This document shows, piece after piece, positions 1 through 5,585 of a DNA stretch of 5,585 bases. The DNA lies in the NCBI GenBank assembly GCA_003448835.1, contig DLXM01000246.1, positions 10,159-15,743 on the forward strand, read 5' to 3'. Each line of letters starts with the position of its first letter. Position 1 is the first letter of the stretch. This stretch comes from Bacteroidota bacterium. Its GTDB lineage: Bacteria > Bacteroidota > Rhodothermia > Balneolales > HLUCCA01. The notes below the pieces were generated by a model. It saw only the letters and a list, made by a program, of their open reading frames with translations, was not told where the DNA came from and did not search any database. The position numbers and the translations under genes were made by a program.

Positions 1-39
1 GTTATGAGCCCGACGAGCTACCAGCTGCTCCACCCCGCG
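1..39 (-). tRNA. Initiator tRNA-fMet (CAT), 5' half only
   Basis: Read on the minus strand, this is the 5' part of a tRNA: a seven-base acceptor strand CGCGGGG (39-33), T8, a D stem GAGC/GCTC, and an anticodon loop CTCATAA with anticodon CAT at window positions 6-4. Three consecutive G residues at tRNA positions 29-31 precede the loop; this run is the hallmark of initiator tRNA and is absent from elongator tRNA-Met. A C as first base also fits the bacterial initiator, which has an unpaired 1:72 position. The 3' half (3' anticodon arm, variable loop, T arm, acceptor) lies outside the window. Confidence 0.93.
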
Positions 40-52
40 GTGTAGAACAGTA

Positions 53-81
53 AAGATAATGCCTTTTGACTCTAAAGTCAA
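53..81 (-). promoter_or_regulatory. Promoter of the tRNA-fMet gene
   Basis: On the minus strand, TTGACT (81-76) is followed after exactly 17 bases by TATCTT (58-53), a close match to the -35 and -10 boxes of the housekeeping sigma factor. The -10 region read as TATCTTTA also resembles the Bacteroidota -7 element TAnnTTTG. Transcription would start near position 46, about seven bases ahead of the tRNA 5' end, which is a sensible leader for a stable RNA. No transcript data support it. Confidence 0.65.
66..81. repeat. Perfect palindrome overlapping the tRNA -35 box
   Basis: TTGACTctaaAGTCAA is a perfect inverted repeat with 6-base arms and a 4-base centre. Its right arm is the minus-strand -35 box of the tRNA promoter. 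Its left arm reads TTGACT on the plus strand and is followed 17 bases later by GATACT (89-94), a 4/6 match to a -10 box, so a second promoter could fire toward lat. Such a transcript would carry a leader of roughly 140 bases. The symmetry is seen directly; a shared or competing -35 role is inference. Confidence 0.4.
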
Positions 82-237
82 GTACAGAGATACTAAGAAC
101 ATACAAATTAACTGTTTTCTTGCCTTGTCTATAAGATACTTAAATAGTAAGTTACAGGGATAAATACAGCGGCTTAATATTACCCTCGCCCGCACATTGT
201 ATCTCACTATATAGTTGAACAAAATCATTTTAATTTT

Positions 238-1617
238 ATGACCAAACAAGCACAAGTCAGTCCTGGTAAGGTACATGATGTTCTGAATAAACACATTCTT
301 GCTGATGGATTTGATATCGTTTTAGATCTTGACAAAAGTCAGGGACCTTATTTATATGATTCTAAATACAATAAAAAATACTTAGACTTTTTTACCTTCT
401 TCGCTTCGAACCCTGTTGGAATGAATCACCCGAAAATGGTCGGTGATAAGAATTTCATGGATAAAATCGCACATATTGCAGCGCATAATCCATCGAACTC
501 AGATATCTACACAACGCACATGGCAGAATTCGTTGACACGTTCGACCGTGTTGGGATTCCTTCTTATATGCCGCATGCATTTTTTGTTGCCGGTGGCGCT
601 CTGGCTGTTGAAAACGCTTTAAAAGTGGCTTTTGACTGGAAAGTTCAAAAGAATTTCAGAAAAGGATATCGCCAGGAAAAAGGTCACAAGATTCTTCATT
701 TTGAAAAAGCGTTCCATGGTCGAACGGGTTACACAATGTCGTTGACCAATACAGAACCTAATAAAGTAGCATTATTCCCTAAGTTTGATTGGCCACGGAT
801 TCTAAATCCAAAGATGATCTATCCACTTACAGCCGAGAATATTGCCATTACTGCCGCAAACGAAAAACTTGCAATAGCTCAGGCTGAAATGTGCTTCCAG
901 CAATATAAAGATGATATTGCTGCAATCATTATTGAGCCAATTCAGGGTGAAGGTGGTGATAATCACTTCACAATGAAATTCCACAAGGAATTACGTCGTT
1001 TGGCGGATGAAAATGACGCATTATTGATATATGATGAAGTTCAGACAGGTGTTGGTTTAACCGGAAAATTCTGGGCACATCAACATTATGTACAACCTGA
1101 CATCCTTGCTTTTGGTAAAAAAGCTCAGGTTTGCGGTATTTTGGCAGGCACGAGAGTCGATGATATTGAAACGAATGTGTTTCATAAGTCATCCAGAATC
1201 AATTCAACCTGGGGTGGAAATCTCGTAGATATGATACGATTTCAGAAGTACCTTGAAATCATTGAGGAAGAAGATCTGGTTGGTAATGCTGCAAGTGTTG
1301 GAGCTTATTTACTTGACCATCTTGCTACTATCGAAAAAGATAATCATTTCATCGCAGGAGCACGTGGTAAAGGTCTGATGTGTGCATTCGATCTACCAAA
1401 TACTCATGCCCGAAATGAAGTAATTTCTGCATGTTACGAAAATGGACTAATGATCCTTCCATGTGGAACGAACACCATTCGTTTCCGTCCACCTTTGAAT
1501 ATCACCAAAGCACAGATCGACGAAGGTATGAATATTATCAAGAAGTCTTTGAAGGAAGCTGCGGTTAAATGTCCGTCTATTCAAACTGAATTAAAACCAG
1601 AGCCAAAATCAGACTGA
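238..1617 (+). CDS. lat: L-lysine 6-aminotransferase (lysine epsilon-aminotransferase)
   Basis: A cytoplasmic PLP enzyme of the class III aminotransferase family. It moves the epsilon-amino group of L-lysine to 2-oxoglutarate, giving 2-aminoadipate 6-semialdehyde (which cyclises to piperideine-6-carboxylate) and glutamate. At 459 residues it is full length; the Mycobacterium tuberculosis enzyme Rv3290c has about 449. Family signatures are clear: FFTFFAS (51-57), FVAGGALAVENALK (116-129), FHGRTGYTMSLTNT (159-172), EPIQGEGGDNHF (233-244), YDEVQTG (265-271) and FGKKAQVCG (292-300). By motif position K294 is the Schiff-base lysine, D266 and Q269 contact the cofactor, E238 corresponds to the glutamate switch residue (E243 in M. 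tuberculosis), R162 and R415 match its substrate arginines R170 and R422, and N322/T324 match N328/T330. The ATG at 238 fits the usual N-terminus; it lacks a Shine-Dalgarno sequence. It is a single-gene unit ending at a strong terminator. The usual next enzyme, an aldehyde dehydrogenase (Pcd), is not nearby, so lysine catabolism is the likely but unproven role. Confidence 0.94.
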   Translation: MTKQAQVSPGKVHDVLNKHILADGFDIVLDLDKSQGPYLYDSKYNKKYLDFFTFFASNPVGMNHPKMVGDKNFMDKIAHIAAHNPSNSDIYTTHMAEFVDTFDRVGIPSYMPHAFFVAGGALAVENALKVAFDWKVQKNFRKGYRQEKGHKILHFEKAFHGRTGYTMSLTNTEPNKVALFPKFDWPRILNPKMIYPLTAENIAITAANEKLAIAQAEMCFQQYKDDIAAIIIEPIQGEGGDNHFTMKFHKELRRLADENDALLIYDEVQTGVGLTGKFWAHQHYVQPDILAFGKKAQVCGILAGTRVDDIETNVFHKSSRINSTWGGNLVDMIRFQKYLEIIEEEDLVGNAASVGAYLLDHLATIEKDNHFIAGARGKGLMCAFDLPNTHARNEVISACYENGLMILPCGTNTIRFRPPLNITKAQIDEGMNIIKKSLKEAAVKCPSIQTELKPEPKSD

Positions 1618-1642
1618 TTTTAGTTCCTGATTTATAAACTTT

Positions 1643-1680
1643 AAAGAGCCATGATTCGTGTAGAATATGGCTCTTTTTTT
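1643..1680 (+). terminator. Rho-independent terminator after lat
   Basis: AAAGAGCCAT (1643-1652) pairs fully with ATGGCTCTTT (1667-1676), and an inner ATTC/GAAT stem (1654-1657 with 1663-1666) closes a five-base loop, leaving one bulged G at 1653. The T run 1674-1680 follows. The hairpin starts 25 bases after the lat stop codon. It lies 47 bases beyond the stop of the converging SDR gene. On that strand only a short T stretch follows the stem, so it may act weakly in both directions. Confidence 0.88.
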
Positions 1681-1723
1681 ATGCGAAATTTCAAGCTAAA
1701 TCGAGTTCGAAGAATGAGAAGCA

Positions 1724-2443
1724 TCAGATTAGTTGATGGGATTCAGGTTGAATCACGACTTCATTCAGAACCGATCCATCAGGTTGCAAGCAGGCATAAT
1801 AAACAGCTTTAGCGACTTCCTCAGGAGTGAGCATTTTATCACGCTGGACCCGCATATCGATATCCGGATGATCCCAAAACGGGGTATCTACTCCCCCCAG
1901 ATACATGAGTGTAAACTTGATATTTGTTCTGCGTGTCTCTTCGATCAAAGCTTTTGTAAATCCGGTAATAGCAAATTTGGTAGCAGAATAAACAGATGAA
2001 TTTTTCATGACATATTTACCCATTGTACCCGGAAACATGATAACAGTGCCCTGTTTTCTGGTAATCATATAACGCATAACAGTTTGAGTGACCAAATAGG
2101 TACCAAAGACATTCGTATCGATCACTTCCCGGGCAGTTTTAGGATTCACTACCATGATAGCCTGAATCGAAGGGACACCAAATGCATTGATTAAAATATC
2201 AATATGCTCAAATTCTCTGATGACCCGATCAACCATATTGAAAACCGAGGACAAATCAGTTACATCAACTTGTATAACAAGTGCTTCTCCCCCATTTTCA
2301 TGGATTTCATTTGCTAAAATTTCAGCTTTTTCTACATTCCTGGCAGCTAAAACAATTTTTGCCCCGGCTTTAGCAAATAACCGGGCAGTTGCTATACCTA
2401 TGCCCCCGGATCCACCGACAATTAATACTACTTTATCTTTCAT
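1724..2443 (-). CDS. Short-chain dehydrogenase/reductase family protein with altered active site
   Basis: A 239-residue protein of classical SDR length with a Rossmann fold for NAD(P)(H). The glycine-rich loop is VGGSGGIG (9-16), where the usual leading Thr of TGxxxGIG is Val. AARN (33-36), with R35 just after the second beta strand, could favour NADPH. D60-V61 is the adenine-pocket motif. NNAG is replaced by NAFG (86-89). N111 and the YSATK motif (Y152, K156) of the catalytic tetrad are present. The catalytic Ser, expected 13 residues before Tyr, is Gly139 (codon GGT at 2029-2027), flanked by Pro138 and Thr140. GGVDTPFW (183-190) matches the usual post-catalytic PG-x-V-x-T segment. It may be a weak, Thr-dependent or non-catalytic SDR; the substrate cannot be told. 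It starts at ATG 2443 without a Shine-Dalgarno sequence, 39 bases after the DUF819 stop, so it is probably the last gene of that operon. Confidence 0.87.
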   Translation of the reverse strand: MKDKVVLIVGGSGGIGIATARLFAKAGAKIVLAARNVEKAEILANEIHENGGEALVIQVDVTDLSSVFNMVDRVIREFEHIDILINAFGVPSIQAIMVVNPKTAREVIDTNVFGTYLVTQTVMRYMITRKQGTVIMFPGTMGKYVMKNSSVYSATKFAITGFTKALIEETRRTNIKFTLMYLGGVDTPFWDHPDIDMRVQRDKMLTPEEVAKAVYYACLQPDGSVLNEVVIQPESHQLI

Positions 2444-2482
2444 TGAACTAAATAATTATTTCTATAAAAAGTTGATCAACCA

Positions 2483-3676
2483 TTACCCGGCAATCAATCG
2501 CATCAAATAAGCGGATAAAAGTCCGGCATATGTACCAATAACATATCCAAAGACTCCCAAAAGGACACCCACTGTTGCCAATGCAGGATGAAACGCCGAA
2601 GCAACAATTGGTGCCGATGCTACCCCTCCAACATTAGCCTGAGAACCTACGGCCATAAAAAACAGCGGAGCTTTAGTAAATCTCATCACCGTGTACATAA
2701 TTAATGCGTGAAAAACCATCCAACTAGCGCCGGCAGCGATCAACATTGGGTATTCTGCCACTTTGGCAAAATTTGCACCTGCGCCGATAACCCCAATCAA
2801 CATATATAGCATTAAAGTTCCCAGTTTCGACGCACCCGCTCCTTCAAAATTTCTAAAACTTGTAAAGGATAATCCTACTGCACAAAATGTAATAAGGATT
2901 ATCTTCCACGAAAATGAACTTAGAATGCCCCCAAACGTTGGGAATAAACCACCTAAATGTCCTGCAATCCATGTCAAACCAAATGCGACACCTAATAATA
3001 TCATGAAATCAGATGTAGAAGATACTCTGGCGGACTCCTTCTGGAAGGTCTCCACTTTGTCTTGTAGTTCTATAATACTGGTATTGTCGGCATGAAATCT
3101 GTCATCAATTTTTTTGTAACTACCGGCCAGATACATCAGAATTCCGGTCCAGGTATATGCAACGATGACATCCACAATAACCATCATCCCGAGCATTGAG
3201 TCATCGGCTTCAACCATTTTTCCTACGGCTACAAAATTCACACCGCCTCCGGTCCATGATCCGGCAAGTGCCGCAAATCCTTTCCAGATACCTTCCGGTA
3301 GATAATCCTGGAAAATAAATAATGAGACTGAGCCCCCTACAACAATACTGGCGGTTGCTGCAAAAAATAGAATCAAAGCCTTTGGACCCAGATTAAAAAT
3401 TCCTTTGATATCCACAGAAAGTGTTAATAAGAACAAACTGGCAGGCAATACGAACGACATCACTGAATCATAAAACGGAGCTGCAGTAGGAATGATGCCA
3501 AAACTTGATAACAAACTCGGAATAAAATATGCGAATACGAGTAACGGGACTTTTTGAAAAAATGCTTTTAATCGGGTTTTTTCAGCTAGAAAAAACAACA
3601 AAGCCGGTATTAATATGAGAACGGCAAGTAATCCGTAGGAGTCATTAATTAATGCAACTGGTGTCTGAGTATCCAT
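2483..3676 (-). CDS. DUF819 family integral membrane protein, putative transporter
   Basis: A 397-residue, very hydrophobic protein with about 11-12 membrane segments, roughly at residues 14-31, 44-61, 71-89, 99-122, 132-150, 161-184, 223-243, 257-274, 285-302, 310-333, 337-360 and 364-391. It resembles the DUF819/YjcL family, which from memory belongs to the cation:proton antiporter/anion transporter (CPA/AT) superfamily; no substrate is established. Two glycine-rich segments mark the two halves: GSWTGGGVNFVAV (139-151) and GSQANVGGVASAPIVA (344-359). They fit an internal duplication with broken helices forming a substrate site. A hydrophilic linker of about 38 residues (185-222), rich in Asp, Glu and Lys, joins the halves. 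The protein looks full length with no cleavable signal peptide. The start ATG has no Shine-Dalgarno sequence. It lies between the hydrolase (95 bases upstream) and the SDR (39 bases downstream), but the context does not reveal what it carries. Confidence 0.87.
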   Translation of the reverse strand: MDTQTPVALINDSYGLLAVLILIPALLFFLAEKTRLKAFFQKVPLLVFAYFIPSLLSSFGIIPTAAPFYDSVMSFVLPASLFLLTLSVDIKGIFNLGPKALILFFAATASIVVGGSVSLFIFQDYLPEGIWKGFAALAGSWTGGGVNFVAVGKMVEADDSMLGMMVIVDVIVAYTWTGILMYLAGSYKKIDDRFHADNTSIIELQDKVETFQKESARVSSTSDFMILLGVAFGLTWIAGHLGGLFPTFGGILSSFSWKIILITFCAVGLSFTSFRNFEGAGASKLGTLMLYMLIGVIGAGANFAKVAEYPMLIAAGASWMVFHALIMYTVMRFTKAPLFFMAVGSQANVGGVASAPIVASAFHPALATVGVLLGVFGYVIGTYAGLLSAYLMRLIAG

Positions 3677-3771
3677 AAATATGAGGTGATGATAATTTTC
3701 AGTGGGATAAAACCGATTTACGATGCCAAAAAGGTAGTGAATCCTATTTGATTATTAAACCAAAAATCTCC

Positions 3772-4602
3772 CTAATGCTTTGCAAGCCATTGAGAGATAT
3801 CGTGCATAACAATTTGACTCTCAGGCTCATTTAGAATTTCATGGAATAAGCCGGGATAAATTTTGAGGGTTTTATCCGGTGAGGCAGCAAGTTCATACAA
3901 TTTTCTGGATCCATCCGGATCGGTTATTCGATCCAGAGAACCATGCCCAATCCAAACCGGAATTTTCAGTTCTGAAAGTCTCTTTTGAATTCGTTTTGAA
4001 AACTTATCCATTTCAATTGCGGTTCTGGCGCGGACATTTCCGGTATAAATCAATGGGTCTTCTTTGTATATTCGAATTACATCCGGATCCCGACTAATCA
4101 AATCGAAATCAACAGCTACGGCAGGTAGTTTGGGTGTTACAATACTTAACCCCTGACCAATTAATCTCAAGAATTTAGGCACATTGTCAGGTAATTTTAT
4201 TAATGGACCGGAGAGTACCAGTGCCTCGATTTCATCCTGATGATCCAGGGTAAAATTCAATGCAATTCCACCACCCATGCTATGGCCAAATACATACCAG
4301 ACATAATTTGGATGTGCAATTTTGAGCTCCTTAAACCAAACAGAAGCGTCTGAAATTAACGTATTGAAATCATTAATGTATGCGCGTGTTCCATCACTGC
4401 GTCCGTGTCCGTGATGATCAATGGCATACACATTAAAACCTTCCTTACTAAGCATATCAATAAATGACCGGTATCTGTCGGTATATTCAGCATACCCATG
4501 AAACAGAATGAGTCCTTTTTGGGTGTCACGAACACTCGATTTTTGATATACAGCCAGTTTACGGCCCGATTCAGACTGGAAATACGTTCGCTTTAATAAC
4601 AT
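3772..4602 (-). CDS. Alpha/beta hydrolase, monoacylglycerol lipase/lysophospholipase type
   Basis: A 276-residue soluble protein without a signal peptide, matching the Hydrolase_4 (serine aminopeptidase S33-like) group that includes bacterial monoacylglycerol lipases and PldB-like lysophospholipases. Motifs in order: FHGYAEY (34-40), supplying the oxyanion-hole region after strand beta-3; DHHGHGRSDG (62-71), characteristic of the monoglyceride lipase branch; the nucleophile elbow GHSMGG (106-111) with Ser108; GHGSLDRITDP (219-229) with the acid Asp224; and GLFHE (251-255) with His254. The Ser108-Asp224-His254 triad is therefore complete. Residues about 132-200, between the nucleophile half and the acid strand, form the cap that usually binds the acyl chain. 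The likely reaction is hydrolysis of a monoacylglycerol or similar ester in the cytoplasm; substrate choice is inference. The ATG at 4602 lacks a Shine-Dalgarno sequence. The gene is divergent from the one at 4754 and heads the minus-strand gene run. Confidence 0.89.
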   Translation of the reverse strand: MLLKRTYFQSESGRKLAVYQKSSVRDTQKGLILFHGYAEYTDRYRSFIDMLSKEGFNVYAIDHHGHGRSDGTRAYINDFNTLISDASVWFKELKIAHPNYVWYVFGHSMGGGIALNFTLDHQDEIEALVLSGPLIKLPDNVPKFLRLIGQGLSIVTPKLPAVAVDFDLISRDPDVIRIYKEDPLIYTGNVRARTAIEMDKFSKRIQKRLSELKIPVWIGHGSLDRITDPDGSRKLYELAASPDKTLKIYPGLFHEILNEPESQIVMHDISQWLAKH

Positions 4603-4674
4603 AAGATGTATCTAAATTCGACTAAATTATTCAATCAAAATAGCAATATTTGTCCGGTTACTTGTTTTTAATTC

Positions 4675-4704
4675 CTGAAATAAAAGGTCATTAATGCGTA
4701 TATT
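4675..4704 (+). promoter_or_regulatory. Possible promoter of the gene at 4754
   Basis: CTGAAA (4675-4680; 4/6 match to a -35 box) and TATATT (4699-4704; 5/6 match to a -10 box) are 18 bases apart on the plus strand. Transcription would start near 4711, giving a leader of about 43 bases. The match is modest and the region is AT-rich, so it could be chance. The -10 candidate sits between the two CATTAATG palindromes. Confidence 0.3.
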
Positions 4705-4717
4705 GCTGCCATTAATG
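4689..4717. promoter_or_regulatory. Paired CATTAATG palindromes, candidate operator
   Basis: The perfect 8-base palindrome CATTAATG occurs at 4689-4696 and again at 4710-4717. The two copies are 21 bp apart, two turns of the helix, so both face the same side of the DNA. They lie in the gap between divergent genes and bracket the candidate -10 box at 4699-4704. This arrangement fits cooperative binding of a dimeric repressor, but no regulator gene is visible in the window. Confidence 0.35.
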
Positions 4718-4721
4718 TAAC

Positions 4722-4735
4722 GATGAATTTTCATC
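4722..4735. repeat. Inverted repeat upstream of the gene at 4754
   Basis: GATGAATTTTCATC has perfect 6-base arms (GATGAA/TTCATC) around a central TT. It lies 18 bases before the ATG at 4754, so it would be in the mRNA leader if transcription starts near 4711. It could be a protein-binding site or a small weak hairpin; with its AT-rich arms, chance is also possible. Confidence 0.3.
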
Positions 4736-4753
4736 AAAACACAATCATTTTCA

Positions 4754-5585
4754 ATGCGGATTTTTAAGTTTTTAGCTGTATTTGCAGCTGTTTTAGGTAT
4801 CGTCTATACCCTGATTATCGGACTAAATCTCAGTGTTTTCAAAACTGTTTTCACAAATCAAGAAGCACTCGCCGAAGGAAGTGAATGGGTCGAAAAGACG
4901 TATTCATTATCGGGATTAGTAGATTTTATTCAGGCACATCCCGAATTGGTGTCCGTAACTTTAAATGACATCGAATCAGATACCGTAAGGATGTTTAACC
5001 ACTTGAATTATGGGCAAGAAAAAACCCGAACGATGGGCGGATTAGGCCATTTTATCCTGTTAGCTACGTATGCCAATGAAGTGATCAACGGTAGGTTATC
5101 GGAGGATCAAATGATATCAGTGACGGCGATTGAACGGTTTTTTGTACCCAATCATGAACCAAATAAGCATCGTGAATCCATCGAACTGCTTCAAAGTCAT
5201 TCACAATCAAAATCTGAGTTTCGCCTTGATGATGTAGTTGCTGTCATGGTTCGTCGAAATCACCAACCTTCTGCAGATCTGGTATATTCTGTTGTGGGTA
5301 AATTAGCTGTCCAGGAATTCATGGATGCTCATGTCCATGGTGATATTGATATGCCGGCAGTTTGGTCAGCGTTTCATTTAGCAATTGTTGCGAGTGGACA
5401 AACCAGTCACTTAAATGGTTCTGCAGATGATTATTTAAAGTTTTACAACGAGTTTGAACGCCGATTACTTTTAGATTCTGACAGTGAAGCTGTGATTATG
5501 TTAAAAGCATTGGATGTCAACAAGAGTGAGTATTCATTTTTTGAAGAAAAAAATGCTTACAAAAGTTTGCCTAAAGCAACCCCGG
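4754..5585 (+). CDS. Membrane-anchored beta-lactamase-like (serine hydrolase fold) protein, partial, probably inactive
   Basis: An open frame of 277 codons with no stop before the window edge, so the C-terminus is missing. ATG 4754 is the only reasonable start: the frame is closed by TGA at 4724-4726 and no other ATG lies between. Residues 5-24 form a hydrophobic segment with K5 ahead of it and no lipobox or obvious cleavage site, suggesting an N-terminal anchor with the rest outside the cytoplasm. Residues about 51-190 follow the pattern of the class A beta-lactamase/D-Ala carboxypeptidase fold: a LVDFIQAHPELVSVTL strand region (55-70), the helix LATYANEVINGRLS (103-116) that normally follows the SxxK serine, and FRLDDVVAVMV (156-166) before the SDN position, ending in VVGK (180-183). 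At the SxxK position the protein has G96-L-G-H99, and at SDN it has N169-H-Q171. The KTG motif, if any, is not identifiable in the visible part. It may be a non-catalytic peptidoglycan or ligand-binding relative. The fold call is by eye and moderate. Confidence 0.6.
   Translation, partial: MRIFKFLAVFAAVLGIVYTLIIGLNLSVFKTVFTNQEALAEGSEWVEKTYSLSGLVDFIQAHPELVSVTLNDIESDTVRMFNHLNYGQEKTRTMGGLGHFILLATYANEVINGRLSEDQMISVTAIERFFVPNHEPNKHRESIELLQSHSQSKSEFRLDDVVAVMVRRNHQPSADLVYSVVGKLAVQEFMDAHVHGDIDMPAVWSAFHLAIVASGQTSHLNGSADDYLKFYNEFERRLLLDSDSEAVIMLKALDVNKSEYSFFEEKNAYKSLPKATP

Noticed and set aside
197..217. TTG (197-199) followed by TATAGTTG (210-217) as a Bacteroidota-type promoter for lat
   Set aside because: TATAGTTG resembles TAnnTTTG, but the gap to TTG is only 10 bases, about half the usual spacing, and no better upstream element is present.
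40..237. Riboswitch or small RNA in the gap before lat
   Set aside because: Apart from the palindrome at 66-81, no extended pairing or known conserved aptamer core is visible.
802..1192. Two minus-strand open frames inside lat (802-984 and 968-1192)
   Set aside because: They lie wholly within a well-conserved gene, encode low-complexity peptides without recognisable motifs, and have no promoter or spacing of their own.
1733..1999. Plus-strand open frame antisense to the SDR gene (also 2187-2510)
   Set aside because: Both are opposite to a clear SDR frame with conserved motifs; the translated peptides resemble no family.
2763..3095. Plus-strand open frames antisense to the DUF819 gene (2763-3095) and to the hydrolase gene (3879-4097)
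   Set aside because: They mirror conserved coding sequence on the other strand and show no independent evidence of coding.
3677..3771. Terminator or separate promoter between the hydrolase and DUF819 genes
   Set aside because: Only a very weak TTTG/CAAA pairing is present, with no GC stem or T run, and no hexamer pair with acceptable spacing was found.
4723..4767. ATG at 4723 as the start of the beta-lactamase-like gene
   Set aside because: That frame stops after 14 codons at TAA (4765-4767) and is out of phase with the long frame starting at 4754.
1..5585. Mobile element, CRISPR array or defence system
   Set aside because: No transposase or integrase, no terminal inverted repeats or target duplications, and no regularly spaced repeats appear; the tRNA end present is the 5' half, not the 3' end used for phage attachment.

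Overview
The window looks like an ordinary chromosomal stretch from a Bacteroidota-type or related bacterium (Balneolota/Rhodothermota also fit). The DNA is moderately AT-rich. None of the five protein start codons has a Shine-Dalgarno sequence in front; each is preceded by an A/T-rich leader, which is typical of that group. The first gene is an L-lysine 6-aminotransferase, a family known from Flavobacterium and actinobacteria. The exact lineage is inferred, not proven.

Layout. Positions 1-39 (minus) hold the 5' half of an initiator tRNA-fMet cut by the window edge, with a good promoter behind it. After a 198-base gap, lat (238-1617, plus) encodes lysine 6-aminotransferase and ends at a clear hairpin/T-run terminator (1643-1680). 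Three minus-strand genes converge on that terminator, in transcription order: an alpha/beta hydrolase of the monoacylglycerol lipase type (4602-3772), a DUF819 family membrane protein (3676-2483) and a short-chain dehydrogenase/reductase (SDR) (2443-1724). The DUF819 and SDR genes are 39 bases apart and are probably co-transcribed. The hydrolase lies 95 bases upstream of DUF819 and may belong to the same unit. A 151-base divergent region (4603-4753) carries two identical 8-bp palindromes 21 bp apart and a third inverted repeat. It separates the hydrolase from a plus-strand gene starting at 4754 that runs off the window end. That gene encodes a membrane-anchored protein that resembles the serine beta-lactamase/penicillin-binding fold but seems to lack the catalytic residues.

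How they work together. Lat would turn lysine into 2-aminoadipate semialdehyde; no partner enzyme is present here. The three minus-strand genes suggest lipid or small-molecule turnover plus transport, but no joint pathway can be read from the sequence. No mobile element, CRISPR array or phage gene is visible. The most unusual points are two likely degenerate enzymes (the SDR lacking its catalytic serine, and the truncated beta-lactamase-like protein) and the palindromes between the divergent genes.
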